Below, piece after piece: positions 24,092-32,616 of a DNA stretch of 64,000 nt. The stretch lies in NCBI GenBank assembly GCA_964577115.1, contig CAZNXJ010000014.1, positions 82,536-146,535 of the forward strand. The letters are read 5' to 3'. The notes beneath the pieces were generated by a model that saw only the letters and a list, made by a program, of their open reading frames with translations, did not search any database and was not told the origin of the DNA. Source of the stretch: CAZNXJ01 sp964577115. GTDB taxonomy: Bacteria; Planctomycetota; Planctomycetia; Pirellulales; Pirellulaceae. A program made the translations under genes and the position numbers. How positions within the stretch are numbered: the first letter of the stretch is position 1; every line of letters starts with the position of its first letter.

Positions 24092-25744
24092 TTAGGAAGA
24101 TGTCCGTGCATCCTGGTTCTCGCGCATTACGCTTTGGCGCGTCAAGCCTCGCGTGTTTTCCTCGGACGGCGGAGCTTGCAGCGCGCCGAGCAGTGCGGCC
24201 GCGAGAAACGTGACGAGCCAGGCGAGCGGCGTTACGAGATACGAGGAAGGAACGGTGGTCGCACCGAGCAGATCGCCGAACGCCATGAGGAAACCGCAGA
24301 GCGTTCCCAACAGGCCGGCCTGCGTGGCCGCTCGGCCGCCCACATGCGGCATGAGGATCCCTGCCATGAAGATTCCACCAAGTGGCCCGAGCACCACGTT
24401 CTGAGCGCGAAGCGTCAGATCAAGGATGTTGTATTCCGGAGGCAATAGGGTCACGGCGAGCCCGGTAAGTGTTACTCCGATGCCGATAAGAACGGTCAGG
24501 GTCCGGATGGCCCGAATCTCTTGCTCGCCGGTCATGCCATCCCGCCGGGCCCAACGGAGAACGTCGACGACCAGGACGGTAGCCGTCGAGTTAATGCCCG
24601 AGTCGAGGCTCGATTGCGCCACGGCAAAAACGCCGGCTAGAACCAGACCGCTTACCCCGACCGGCAATCCATACGCGATGAAATGCGGAAACATCCGATC
24701 GGAAAATCCCGCGGCACGTGGATCTGTGACCCCGGCGGGAAGGGCTTCGGGCATGCGAATGTAGTAGGTTAGCAGGGCCATGCCGACGAGCGACAACAGG
24801 CCGAGCATGGTGGCGTCGAGCAGGTAGTTCACTGCGGCAACTCGCCGCGCGGACCCCACCGACTTTGTCGTGAAGTAGCGCTGCAGCGCGACCTGATCGG
24901 AACAGTGTGTGCACGCGTTCCACATGACGCCACTGATCACAGCCCACAAGACAGTGTTCCGGTCAGCGATGTTCCAACTCGCCAGCGGCGGAAACTCGTG
25001 GGCTTGGGAAGTCGCTTCGCGAATCCACACCACGGGGCTTGTTTCCGTGCGAAAGGCCACGATTGCCAACGTCATCACAGCGCCACCGAAGAGCACAATG
25101 AACTGCATGACGTCGGTCCAGATGACGGCCTGGATCCCGCCCATGGTCGTGTACAGCGTGCTCACAATACCGGTGGCGATGAGGATCGTGTAAAACCACT
25201 GCTCGCCCGTCAGGTCGATCATGCCTCCGGTTATGGAGGCAATGGCCGCGGGCGCGCTCGCCTCGGTCATTACGGCGATCGCGCGCGAAGCCGTGGCGAC
25301 AATCAGCCCCATCCAGACAAAGCGCATGTACACGTACAGAATGACCGCCAGGTTTCGTGTGCCGGGGCCAAAACGCCGGTCGAGATATTCATAAGCGCTG
25401 GTCAGGCGCAAACGCATGAAGAATGGAATCCAGAGAAACGTCACGATCAGCCACGCCAGTGGATGGCCGAGCAGAGCTGTCGCTTGAGCCGCCCCGTGCT
25501 TGATCATTTCGCCGGGAGTCCCGAGGTACGAGATCGTTGACATCATCGTCGCGATCATGCTCATTCCGACGGCCCACCACGGCATCTGCCGCCCGCCTAC
25601 AGAAAATTCTTCGAGCGAACTTTGGCGGCGTGCCAGCATCGCGCCGATTAGCAGCATGATGGACAAGTAAACAAGGACAACGACGTAGTCCAGTGGACGC
25701 AGGCCGAGCCCAGTGGCCAACAGTGGTGCGGCAAAGAGTGTCAT
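24092..25744 (-). CDS. Sodium:solute symporter (SSS family)
   Basis: 550 residues from the ATG at 25744. About 13 membrane helices, typical for SSS: first helix 'LDYVVVLVYLSIMLLIGAML', 'EEFSVGGRQMPWWAVGMSMI' and 'TMMSTISYLGTPGE', the conserved SSS core near helix 1-2, and later 'GVFAVAQSSLDSGINSTATV'. It imports a small solute with Na+. Downstream on the same strand are the sialidase-like and aminotransferase genes (18 and 54 base gaps); divergent, 125 bases away, are an amidohydrolase and a second BNR protein. Context suggests uptake of an amino sugar or carboxylated sugar derivative. Confidence 0.93.
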   Translation of the reverse strand: MTLFAAPLLATGLGLRPLDYVVVLVYLSIMLLIGAMLARRQSSLEEFSVGGRQMPWWAVGMSMIATMMSTISYLGTPGEMIKHGAAQATALLGHPLAWLIVTFLWIPFFMRLRLTSAYEYLDRRFGPGTRNLAVILYVYMRFVWMGLIVATASRAIAVMTEASAPAAIASITGGMIDLTGEQWFYTILIATGIVSTLYTTMGGIQAVIWTDVMQFIVLFGGAVMTLAIVAFRTETSPVVWIREATSQAHEFPPLASWNIADRNTVLWAVISGVMWNACTHCSDQVALQRYFTTKSVGSARRVAAVNYLLDATMLGLLSLVGMALLTYYIRMPEALPAGVTDPRAAGFSDRMFPHFIAYGLPVGVSGLVLAGVFAVAQSSLDSGINSTATVLVVDVLRWARRDGMTGEQEIRAIRTLTVLIGIGVTLTGLAVTLLPPEYNILDLTLRAQNVVLGPLGGIFMAGILMPHVGGRAATQAGLLGTLCGFLMAFGDLLGATTVPSSYLVTPLAWLVTFLAAALLGALQAPPSEENTRGLTRQSVMRENQDARTSS

Positions 25745-25869
25745 ATGCGAAGAGTGCGAGGCGAGCGCCCGCGGAGTGTGCGTTGTTGGGTGGGAAGCCG
25801 ATGTAGTGCCGCTTAGAATAGCGGACAATTTGAGTGCGGGCGAGTAAGTTTTTTCGCGGGGAGCGGCAT

Positions 25870-26877
25870 ATGCGAAATTGGGAGATCGGCGAGCGCGATC
25901 GGGAGTTATTCGCTCGCGAGTTGGACTCGTTCGTTCCCCCTCGCATCTTCGACGCACACGTGCACTGGTATCGCACCGCTGATTTCCCACCGGACGCCCA
26001 TCCCGCTGTGTGTCACGGGGGACCCCCGGAAGTCGGTGCGCCGCAATTTCGCGAAGCGATGGCCGAGCTGATGCCGGGACGCGAAGTTGCGGCGCTCGCA
26101 TTCCCGTTTCCCCATCCCGACGTGGACGTCGACGCGGCGAATCGGTTCCTCGCGGATCAACTTTCCGAGGCGCCGGCTTGCCGCGGTCAGATGCTAATCA
26201 CACCGGCGCACGACCCGGAATTCATTCACGCAACGGTCGATCGCTACGGGCTCGTGGGGCTCAAGTGCTATCACGTGTTTTCTCCCGAACGGCCGACGTT
26301 TCAAAGCTCGATCGAAGCATTCCTTCCGGAGGCTCAGGTTCGTGCCGCGAATGAACGGAGTCTTTGCATCACGCTGCACATCGTCCGCAGCCGAGCATTG
26401 GCGGATCCCGCGAACCAGAAGGCGATCCGGCGGTACTGCGAGCGCTATCCGAACATAAAACTGATTCTCGCGCACGCCGCGCGCGGCTTTAACCCGCATC
26501 ACACGCGCGAGGGCATTGAGGCGCTCCGCGGGCTGCGCAATCTTTGGTTTGATACCTCGGTCGTTACCGACAGCGGAGCGTTTGAAGCGATTATCCAAAC
26601 ATTCGGTCACGAGCGTTTGCTGTACGGTTCAGATTTTCCGGTCTCGCAGATTCGCGGCCGCTGTGTCGCGCTCGGCGACAGCTTTCTGTGGATCTCGGCG
26701 GATAACACGAATCTCGATGTGCCCTATGGCGCTATCGAACTGGCGCTCGTTGGACATGAATCGCTGCGTTCGTTGCTCGTGGCCGCACGCAGTCTGCGAC
26801 TCCGCGACGACCAGATCGAAGACATCTTTTACGGTAACGCCGTTCGACTGCTGCAAATCGAGGATCGCCGCGCATGA
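25870..26877 (+). CDS. Amidohydrolase (Amidohydro-rel / amidohydrolase_2 fold)
   Basis: 335 residues, metal-dependent TIM barrel. N-terminal metal site 'RIFDAHVHWY' (H-x-H), mid-barrel 'ITLHIVRSRAL', then 'IKLILAHAARGFNPHH', and the C-terminal 'LLYGSDFPVSQIRGR' with the metal-binding Asp. The start at 25870 has GGGGAG about 7 bases upstream. Its last base triplet overlaps the next gene (ATGA), so it is coupled to the second BNR protein. It is divergent from the symporter. Members hydrolyse lactones, amides or decarboxylate; the substrate here is unknown. Confidence 0.9.
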   Translation: MRNWEIGERDRELFARELDSFVPPRIFDAHVHWYRTADFPPDAHPAVCHGGPPEVGAPQFREAMAELMPGREVAALAFPFPHPDVDVDAANRFLADQLSEAPACRGQMLITPAHDPEFIHATVDRYGLVGLKCYHVFSPERPTFQSSIEAFLPEAQVRAANERSLCITLHIVRSRALADPANQKAIRRYCERYPNIKLILAHAARGFNPHHTREGIEALRGLRNLWFDTSVVTDSGAFEAIIQTFGHERLLYGSDFPVSQIRGRCVALGDSFLWISADNTNLDVPYGAIELALVGHESLRSLLVAARSLRLRDDQIEDIFYGNAVRLLQIEDRRA

Positions 26878-27977
26878 TCGCGCTGGAAGAAACCGGCATC
26901 GTCTATCGTAATCCCAAGCCGTACTTGCGCGCTGTGCACGCCTGGCACCCGTCGCTGGTGGCGCTCGGGACTGATGAGCTACTAGCGGCGTTCGATTTAG
27001 GGCAGGCTGTTGAAAGCCTCGACTATCGCACGTACGTCGCGCGCTCGCAGGATCGGGGCCGCACGTGGAGCGACCCGGTACCGCTGTTTGACGATCCCAG
27101 CCCGCGCCGCTGTACGCATTCCGTGCGGATTGGCAAGGTTTCTGAAGGGCTCGTCGTCGGTTTCGGGGGACGCTATCATCGCGATGATCCCGAAGAAGGG
27201 CTCGTGAACCGCGCGAATCTTGGCTACGTCCCCATGGACTTGCTGCTGCTGCGTAGCCACGACGGCGGTCGATCGTGGGAGGGACCGCAGGTGATCGAAC
27301 CGCCGGTGGTCGGTCCGTCGTTCGAGATCTGTCATCGCATCATCGAAACCCGCGATGGACGCTGGTTGGCCCCGACGCATCATTGGCGCGGATGGAACGG
27401 GGAAGAACCTAATGGGATGAAGGCCATCGCCTTGGTGTCCCGCGATCGCGGTGAAACCTGGCCCGAGTCGCTGGTGGTGTGCGATCAATATGCCGAGGGA
27501 GTTTTCTCGTGGGAGCAAGGGCTGACGGAACTGGCAGACGGGCGGCTGCTCGGGATCGTATGGAGCTACGATGAACGAGCGGGAAAGAGTCGGCCGAATT
27601 GTTACGTGCTCTCCGAGGACGGAATCCACTTTGGCCCCCCACGGCTCTGTGGACTCGAAGGTGAAACGGCAAAAATTATCACGCTGCGTGACGGCCGGGT
27701 CTTGTGTCTCTACCGGCGCCTCGATCGGCCAGGTCTCTGGGCCAATCTCGTGGCCATCGAGGGCGACGAGTGGCGAAATCTGTTCGAACTACCAGTATGG
27801 CAAGGCACCGCCTCAGGAATGCTCGGTCAGCAGCCAGCAGGGGATGAATTAAGCGCGCTTCGCTTTGGCTTTCCGAGTTTCGTGCAGCTTCGTGACGACG
27901 AGGTCTTCGCGGTGTTCTGGTGTCTCGAAGATCAGTTGCACGTCATTCGCTGGGCTCGGCTCCGGATCGGTGCCTAG
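26874..27977 (+). CDS. Sialidase-like BNR-repeat protein, second copy
   Basis: 367 residues, beta-propeller expected. Asp boxes: 'SQDRGRTW', 'SHDGGRSW' and 'SRDRGETW'. The opening 'PSLVALGTDELLAAFDLGQA' is the same as in the protein at 22934-24073 ('LASDTLLAAFQVGRG'), so the two are paralogues. No signal peptide. It starts inside the stop of the amidohydrolase gene (4-base ATGA overlap). Two propeller paralogues, an amidohydrolase, a transporter and an aminotransferase make up one catabolic-looking neighbourhood. Confidence 0.87.
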   Translation: MIALEETGIVYRNPKPYLRAVHAWHPSLVALGTDELLAAFDLGQAVESLDYRTYVARSQDRGRTWSDPVPLFDDPSPRRCTHSVRIGKVSEGLVVGFGGRYHRDDPEEGLVNRANLGYVPMDLLLLRSHDGGRSWEGPQVIEPPVVGPSFEICHRIIETRDGRWLAPTHHWRGWNGEEPNGMKAIALVSRDRGETWPESLVVCDQYAEGVFSWEQGLTELADGRLLGIVWSYDERAGKSRPNCYVLSEDGIHFGPPRLCGLEGETAKIITLRDGRVLCLYRRLDRPGLWANLVAIEGDEWRNLFELPVWQGTASGMLGQQPAGDELSALRFGFPSFVQLRDDEVFAVFWCLEDQLHVIRWARLRIGA

Positions 27978-28097
27978 TGCATCGTTTTCATGGGGCCGGC
28001 TCCAGTTCCTCCGTTGCCTTTATCGCTCGGCGACGCGGGTTGGGTCCAAGGTCCGGGATTTTTGCCGAGTCGGCCGCGGAATGGAATGCCTATAATT

Positions 28098-28111
28098 GGC
28101 ACAGGCTTTGC
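28098..28111 (+). promoter_or_regulatory. Consensus sigma-54 -24/-12 site upstream of hybrid kinase
   Basis: TTGGCACAGGCTTTGCGA: exact TGGCAC, N5, TTGC. It is 129 bases before the first ATG of the hybrid sensor kinase, in the gap after the second BNR gene. Same element as in the stress island at 8-11.4 kb. Confidence 0.8.
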
Positions 28112-28239
28112 GAGAGCGAACTCGGTTTGGCTTTCTTCAGCCATAGGACGAGCCTTGGAACTTGGCCGCCGTAGTACTCGCGTGGGCAAGAAGCGGGCTT
28201 TAGCTTCGAGGGATCCGACCACGAGCGTTTTTGGCGGCC

Positions 28240-31044
28240 ATGATGAACTTCTGGAACGAGGCAAACGGGTGGCAGTGGATCGAGCGGACCTTTAGTGTCC
28301 TGCCGGCGGCGATCTACGTTTGCGACACGACGGGTGCTCTTCAATATTACAACTCACGCGCTGTTGAGCTTTGGGGCGAGGAACCCACCGAGCCCTGCGC
28401 GATGGATCCGCTCGGCGATCACCTCGCGCTGTTCGATCGGGACGGGCACCGGCTCGATGCGCAGCGTACGCCCATGGCGCAGGCACTGCGAACGGGGCGG
28501 GGTCAGCGGAGCCGCGAGGTCGTACTCGAGCAGGCCAATGGTTCGCGGATCGATGTCAGTGTCGATGTCGAACCCGTCCTGGGTGGCGATGGAGAGTTGC
28601 TCGGCGCGATCAGCATTCTGCACGACATCACGGATCGGCGGCGGGGTGAGGATGCCGAGATTCTGCTCTCGGCGCTGGTCGAAACCTCGGACGATGCCAT
28701 CTACGGCAAGACCCTTGATGGGATCATCACGCACTGGAACGTGGCCGCCGAGCGGCTCTATGGTTATGCGGCTGACGAGATCGTGGGACGCTCGATTGAA
28801 GTTCTGGTCCCGCCGGATCGATCGGCCGAGTTGCGCGACACCATGAATCGCTTGCGCAGGGGGCAACGGCTTGCGACCTTCGAAACCGAGCGTTGTCACA
28901 AGTCGGGAAGTCGGATCCATGTCTCGGTCACGGTCTCGCCGATTCGCGATCGCCGCGGAGGGCTCGTCGGCGCTTCAGCCATTGCGCGTGACATATCGCC
29001 GCGACTACAGGCGGAAACGCATCGCCGCGAACTGGAGGAGCGGTTTGGCCAGCTGGCCGAAAACATCGCGGACGTTTTTTACATTCGCGACGTGGACCCG
29101 CCGATGCACGTCAGCTACGTCAGCAAGGCGTACGAGCGCATTTGGGGGCGGACACCCGAGTCGCTGTATGCCGAACCCGAGTCGTTTTTCGATGTCGTGC
29201 ATCCCGACGACCACGATCGCGTGCGTCGTGCATTGCGCCGGCAGGCGACTGGCGAAGCGACGGCCGAGGAGTATCGCATCGTGCGTCCCGATGGACGGAT
29301 GCGGTGGATCTGGGATCGCGCGTTCGCGATCCGCGATCGGCATGGCGCATTGGTGCGAGTGACCGGCGTGGCCGAGGATATCACGGAGCGTAAACGGATC
29401 GAGGAGGGCCTGCGTTTTCTGGCCGAAGCGAGCCGATCGCTCGCCGAACTGGTCGACTACGAGAGCACGCTACAGAAGATTGCGAGCCTGGCGGTGCCCT
29501 GTTTCGCCGATTGGTGCGCGGTACATATGTCGGAAGGAAAGGGGCGGATGCGGCAGCTCGCCGTCGCGCACGGCGATCCAAAGAAGATCACCCTGGCCCA
29601 CCATCTAGCGCGTTGCTATCCGGCGGATACGCAGGCACCGGCGGGCGCCGCGCACGTCTTGCAGACGGGCATCTCGGAAATGGCCGACGAGGTCACCGAC
29701 GAATTGCTCCAGTCGCTCGCGCGCGACCCGGATCATCTCGAATTATTGCGAGCGCTCGGCGTACGATCCTACATCTGCGTGCCGCTCAGCGTCCGCGGCA
29801 ATGTAGTTGGCGCGATTACGTTCGTGGCGGCCGAATCCGGGCGCGGTTACACGAGCGTGGAACTGGCGATGGCCAACGACCTGGCGCACCGCGCGTCGGT
29901 GGCGATCGAGAACGCGCGGCTCTATGCCGAGCAGCGCGCGGAAGGGAAACGCAAAGACGAGTTCCTGGCGATGTTAGCGCATGAACTGCGCAACCCGCTT
30001 GCTCCCATCCGCAGTGGGCTCGACGTGCTCCAGCTGACCGGCATGCATGCAGACATCGTCGAGACGATGCAGCAGCAGGTCACTCACTTGGTGCGGCTTG
30101 TCGACGACTTGCTTGATATCTCGCGCATTATGCGCGGCAAGGTTCAGTTGCGTCGGGAACCGGTTCGGCTTTCCGATGTTGTACGGCGTGGCGTTGAGGC
30201 GGTTCGTGACTTCATTGCTGCGCAGGGGCATCACCTTACAACCTCGCTTCCAGCCCAACCCATCTATGTTGATGGGGATTCCGTGCGGCTTACGCAAGTC
30301 TTCGCCAACTTGTTGCACAATGCCGCCAAATACACCGAGCCGGGTGGGGATATTCGGATCGCGCTCAGCCAGCGCGATGGGCAGGCTGCGATCGAAGTCC
30401 AGGATTCAGGGATTGGTATTGATCGCCAGTTGCTGCCGCACGTCTTCGATTTGTTCACACAGGCCGACCGTTCACTGGAGCGGTCTCAGGGCGGCCTGGG
30501 GATTGGTTTGACGCTCGTCCAATCGCTGGTCGAGATGCACGGCGGGACGGTCGAAGCGGCGAGTGAAGGCGAAGGGCTTGGCAGTGTTTTCACGGTTCAG
30601 CTGCCCGTGATGAACGACGTCGCCGCCGGGCCGCCTGCGTCGAGCTCTTGGCGAGCTCCGGGGGCGGTGCGTTTCTTGATCGTGGACGACAATCAGGACG
30701 CTGCGCGCATGCTGGCCATGCTGCTGCACGTGCTCGGGAAATACGAGGTGCACGTGGCGCACGATGGGCCGAGCGCGTTGGATGTAGCGCGCGAGCAGAA
30801 TCCCGAAGTGATGCTGCTCGATATCGGTCTCCCGGGCATGAACGGATACGAGCTCGCTCGGAAGTTGCGTGCCGATGGTACGTTCAGGCCGGCACTGCTG
30901 GTGGCGGTTACCGGTTACGGCAGCGCCGAGGATCAGCGCCGCTCGCTCGAGGCGGGCTTCGACCTGCACCTGGTCAAGCCACTTTCGGTCGAAGCCTTTC
31001 AGCAGATCCTCAACCATCCGAAGCTCGCGCAGGCCCCTCGCTAA
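28240..31044 (+). CDS. PAS-PAS-PAS-GAF hybrid sensor histidine kinase with receiver
   Basis: 934 residues from the ATG at 28240 (28243 also possible; ribosome site weak). No membrane helix, so a soluble sensor. Order: PAS ('VLPAAIYVCDTTGALQYYNS', about 15-130), PAS ('LVETSDDAIYGKTLDGIITH', 145-265), PAS with PAC ('YVSKAYERIWGRTPESL', 270-385), GAF (395-560), HisKA with the phospho-His in 'MLAHELRNPLAPI' (about H581), HATPase ('GIGIDRQLLPHVFDLF'), and a C-terminal receiver with the phospho-Asp in 'LLDIGLPGMNGYELA' (about D861). It ends in a receiver, so it must pass phosphate on through an Hpt protein or act as a self-regulated kinase. A consensus sigma-54 site lies upstream. Confidence 0.93.
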   Translation: MMNFWNEANGWQWIERTFSVLPAAIYVCDTTGALQYYNSRAVELWGEEPTEPCAMDPLGDHLALFDRDGHRLDAQRTPMAQALRTGRGQRSREVVLEQANGSRIDVSVDVEPVLGGDGELLGAISILHDITDRRRGEDAEILLSALVETSDDAIYGKTLDGIITHWNVAAERLYGYAADEIVGRSIEVLVPPDRSAELRDTMNRLRRGQRLATFETERCHKSGSRIHVSVTVSPIRDRRGGLVGASAIARDISPRLQAETHRRELEERFGQLAENIADVFYIRDVDPPMHVSYVSKAYERIWGRTPESLYAEPESFFDVVHPDDHDRVRRALRRQATGEATAEEYRIVRPDGRMRWIWDRAFAIRDRHGALVRVTGVAEDITERKRIEEGLRFLAEASRSLAELVDYESTLQKIASLAVPCFADWCAVHMSEGKGRMRQLAVAHGDPKKITLAHHLARCYPADTQAPAGAAHVLQTGISEMADEVTDELLQSLARDPDHLELLRALGVRSYICVPLSVRGNVVGAITFVAAESGRGYTSVELAMANDLAHRASVAIENARLYAEQRAEGKRKDEFLAMLAHELRNPLAPIRSGLDVLQLTGMHADIVETMQQQVTHLVRLVDDLLDISRIMRGKVQLRREPVRLSDVVRRGVEAVRDFIAAQGHHLTTSLPAQPIYVDGDSVRLTQVFANLLHNAAKYTEPGGDIRIALSQRDGQAAIEVQDSGIGIDRQLLPHVFDLFTQADRSLERSQGGLGIGLTLVQSLVEMHGGTVEAASEGEGLGSVFTVQLPVMNDVAAGPPASSSWRAPGAVRFLIVDDNQDAARMLAMLLHVLGKYEVHVAHDGPSALDVAREQNPEVMLLDIGLPGMNGYELARKLRADGTFRPALLVAVTGYGSAEDQRRSLEAGFDLHLVKPLSVEAFQQILNHPKLAQAPR

Positions 31045-31062
31045 TTCTCCGCAATTCGTGTC

Positions 31063-32496
31063 GTGAACGGCAAGCGATCACTCGAATCTCGGTCCCCGTG
31101 CCAGGTCACGTTCTTGGGCGCCACGCAAGGTGTTACCGGATCGATGCACCGCATCGATGCCGGCGCCAGCGCTGTGCTGCTCGATTGTGGTTTGCACCAG
31201 GGTAATCGCAGCGTAAGCCGCGAACGGAACGAGACGTTTCCCTTCCGGCCTCGGAAGATCGATGCGGTGCTGCTGAGCCACGCACATATTGATCACTGTG
31301 GCAATCTGCCAAATTTTGTACGCCAAGGTTTTCAAGGCACGATCTACTGCACGGCCGCCACTCGAGCGCTCGCGGGCGTCATGCTGGGGGACGCCGCCAA
31401 GATCCAGCAGGAGGATACTGAGTACTTGAACCGGCACCGAGCGCCGGGCGAACCGCAACTCGAGCCCCTCTATACCGAACGGGACGTATATCGCACGCTG
31501 CTCAAGATGCGCGCGGTGGAATACGACGTACCGATGGAGGTGACTCCGTCTGTGGAAGCGACGTTTGTCGAAGCCGGACATGTGCTCGGATCGGCAATGA
31601 TCCAGGTGCGCATCAAGCACAACGGCGGCGACGTGCGTGTCACGTACACCGGAGATCTGGGGCGGCCGAATCTGCCCATTCTCCGTTCGCCGGCTCCGAT
31701 TCCGCCGGCGGACCTGATTATCAGCGAGAGCACCTACGGCGGTCAGCAGCACGAAACGGTGGAGGAGACCGCCGAACAGCTAGGCGAGGTTGTGCTGCGC
31801 ACGGCCGAGCGTGGTGGGAAGGTTATTATTCCCGCGTTCAGCGTGGGACGCACACAGACGGTCGTCTACTTCCTCCACCAGCTCATCAACGCTGGCCGTT
31901 TGCCCCGCCTGCCGATCTATGTGGACAGCCCGATGTCCGTGCGGGCAACCGAAGTGTTTCGCGCGCACCCGGAATGTTTCGACGAGCCCACTCGGCGGCT
32001 GCTGGAGGAACACCCCGAGCTGTTTGGCGAGGGCTGGGTCACGTACATCGATAAAGTGCACGAGAGCATCGAGCTGAATCGGCAGGCAGGCCCGAGCATC
32101 ATTATCTCGGCGAGTGGAATGTGCGAGGCGGGGCGCGTGCTCCATCATCTGCGGCATAACATCAGTGATCCGCGCAGCACGATCCTGATCGTCGGATACC
32201 AGGCCGAAGGCACGCTGGGCCGGCGCATCGCGGAACGGCAACCTGAGTTGCGCATTCTTGGACGCAAGGTGCCGCTGCGAGCCGAAGTGGTGACGCTCAG
32301 CGGCCTCTCCAGTCACGCCGACCACCAGGGATTGATGGCGGCACTAGCGCCGCTGGCCGAATCGACTCGTGCGATTCGCCTGGTCCATGGCGAAGCGTCG
32401 CGCGCCCAGCAGTTGGCCGACGCGCTCAGGCAGGTCGGGTTCCGCGACGTCGCCATTCCGCAGCGGGGCGACGTGCACCAGCTCGCTGCGCCATAG
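31063..32496 (+). CDS. Beta-CASP metallo-beta-lactamase-fold nuclease
   Basis: 477 residues, GTG start, 18 bases after the kinase. Metallo-beta-lactamase motif 'LLSHAHIDHCGNLP' (HxHxDH), metal His and Asp in 'EAGHVLGSAMI' and 'TGDLGRP', then a beta-CASP insert ('VGRTQTVVYFLHQL', 'SGMCEAGRVLHHLRHN'), and the closing 'LSGLSSHADHQGL'. Such proteins are RNA-processing exo/endonucleases of the CPSF/RNase J line (the YSH1-type MBL exonucleases). The C-terminal RNA-specificity (RMMBL) segment is present. Possibly coupled with the kinase transcript. Confidence 0.92.
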   Translation: MNGKRSLESRSPCQVTFLGATQGVTGSMHRIDAGASAVLLDCGLHQGNRSVSRERNETFPFRPRKIDAVLLSHAHIDHCGNLPNFVRQGFQGTIYCTAATRALAGVMLGDAAKIQQEDTEYLNRHRAPGEPQLEPLYTERDVYRTLLKMRAVEYDVPMEVTPSVEATFVEAGHVLGSAMIQVRIKHNGGDVRVTYTGDLGRPNLPILRSPAPIPPADLIISESTYGGQQHETVEETAEQLGEVVLRTAERGGKVIIPAFSVGRTQTVVYFLHQLINAGRLPRLPIYVDSPMSVRATEVFRAHPECFDEPTRRLLEEHPELFGEGWVTYIDKVHESIELNRQAGPSIIISASGMCEAGRVLHHLRHNISDPRSTILIVGYQAEGTLGRRIAERQPELRILGRKVPLRAEVVTLSGLSSHADHQGLMAALAPLAESTRAIRLVHGEASRAQQLADALRQVGFRDVAIPQRGDVHQLAAP

Positions 32497-32616
32497 GCGT
32501 CGAGCGACGCGCAAGCGCGCCAGGACGCGGCGAGTTGCGTTTGGCGCGCAGCGGCTTCCAGCAGTCGCTTCCCGGACGAATTCGGCCTGCCGCGCGAACG
32601 GGCGGTCGTCGCAACG

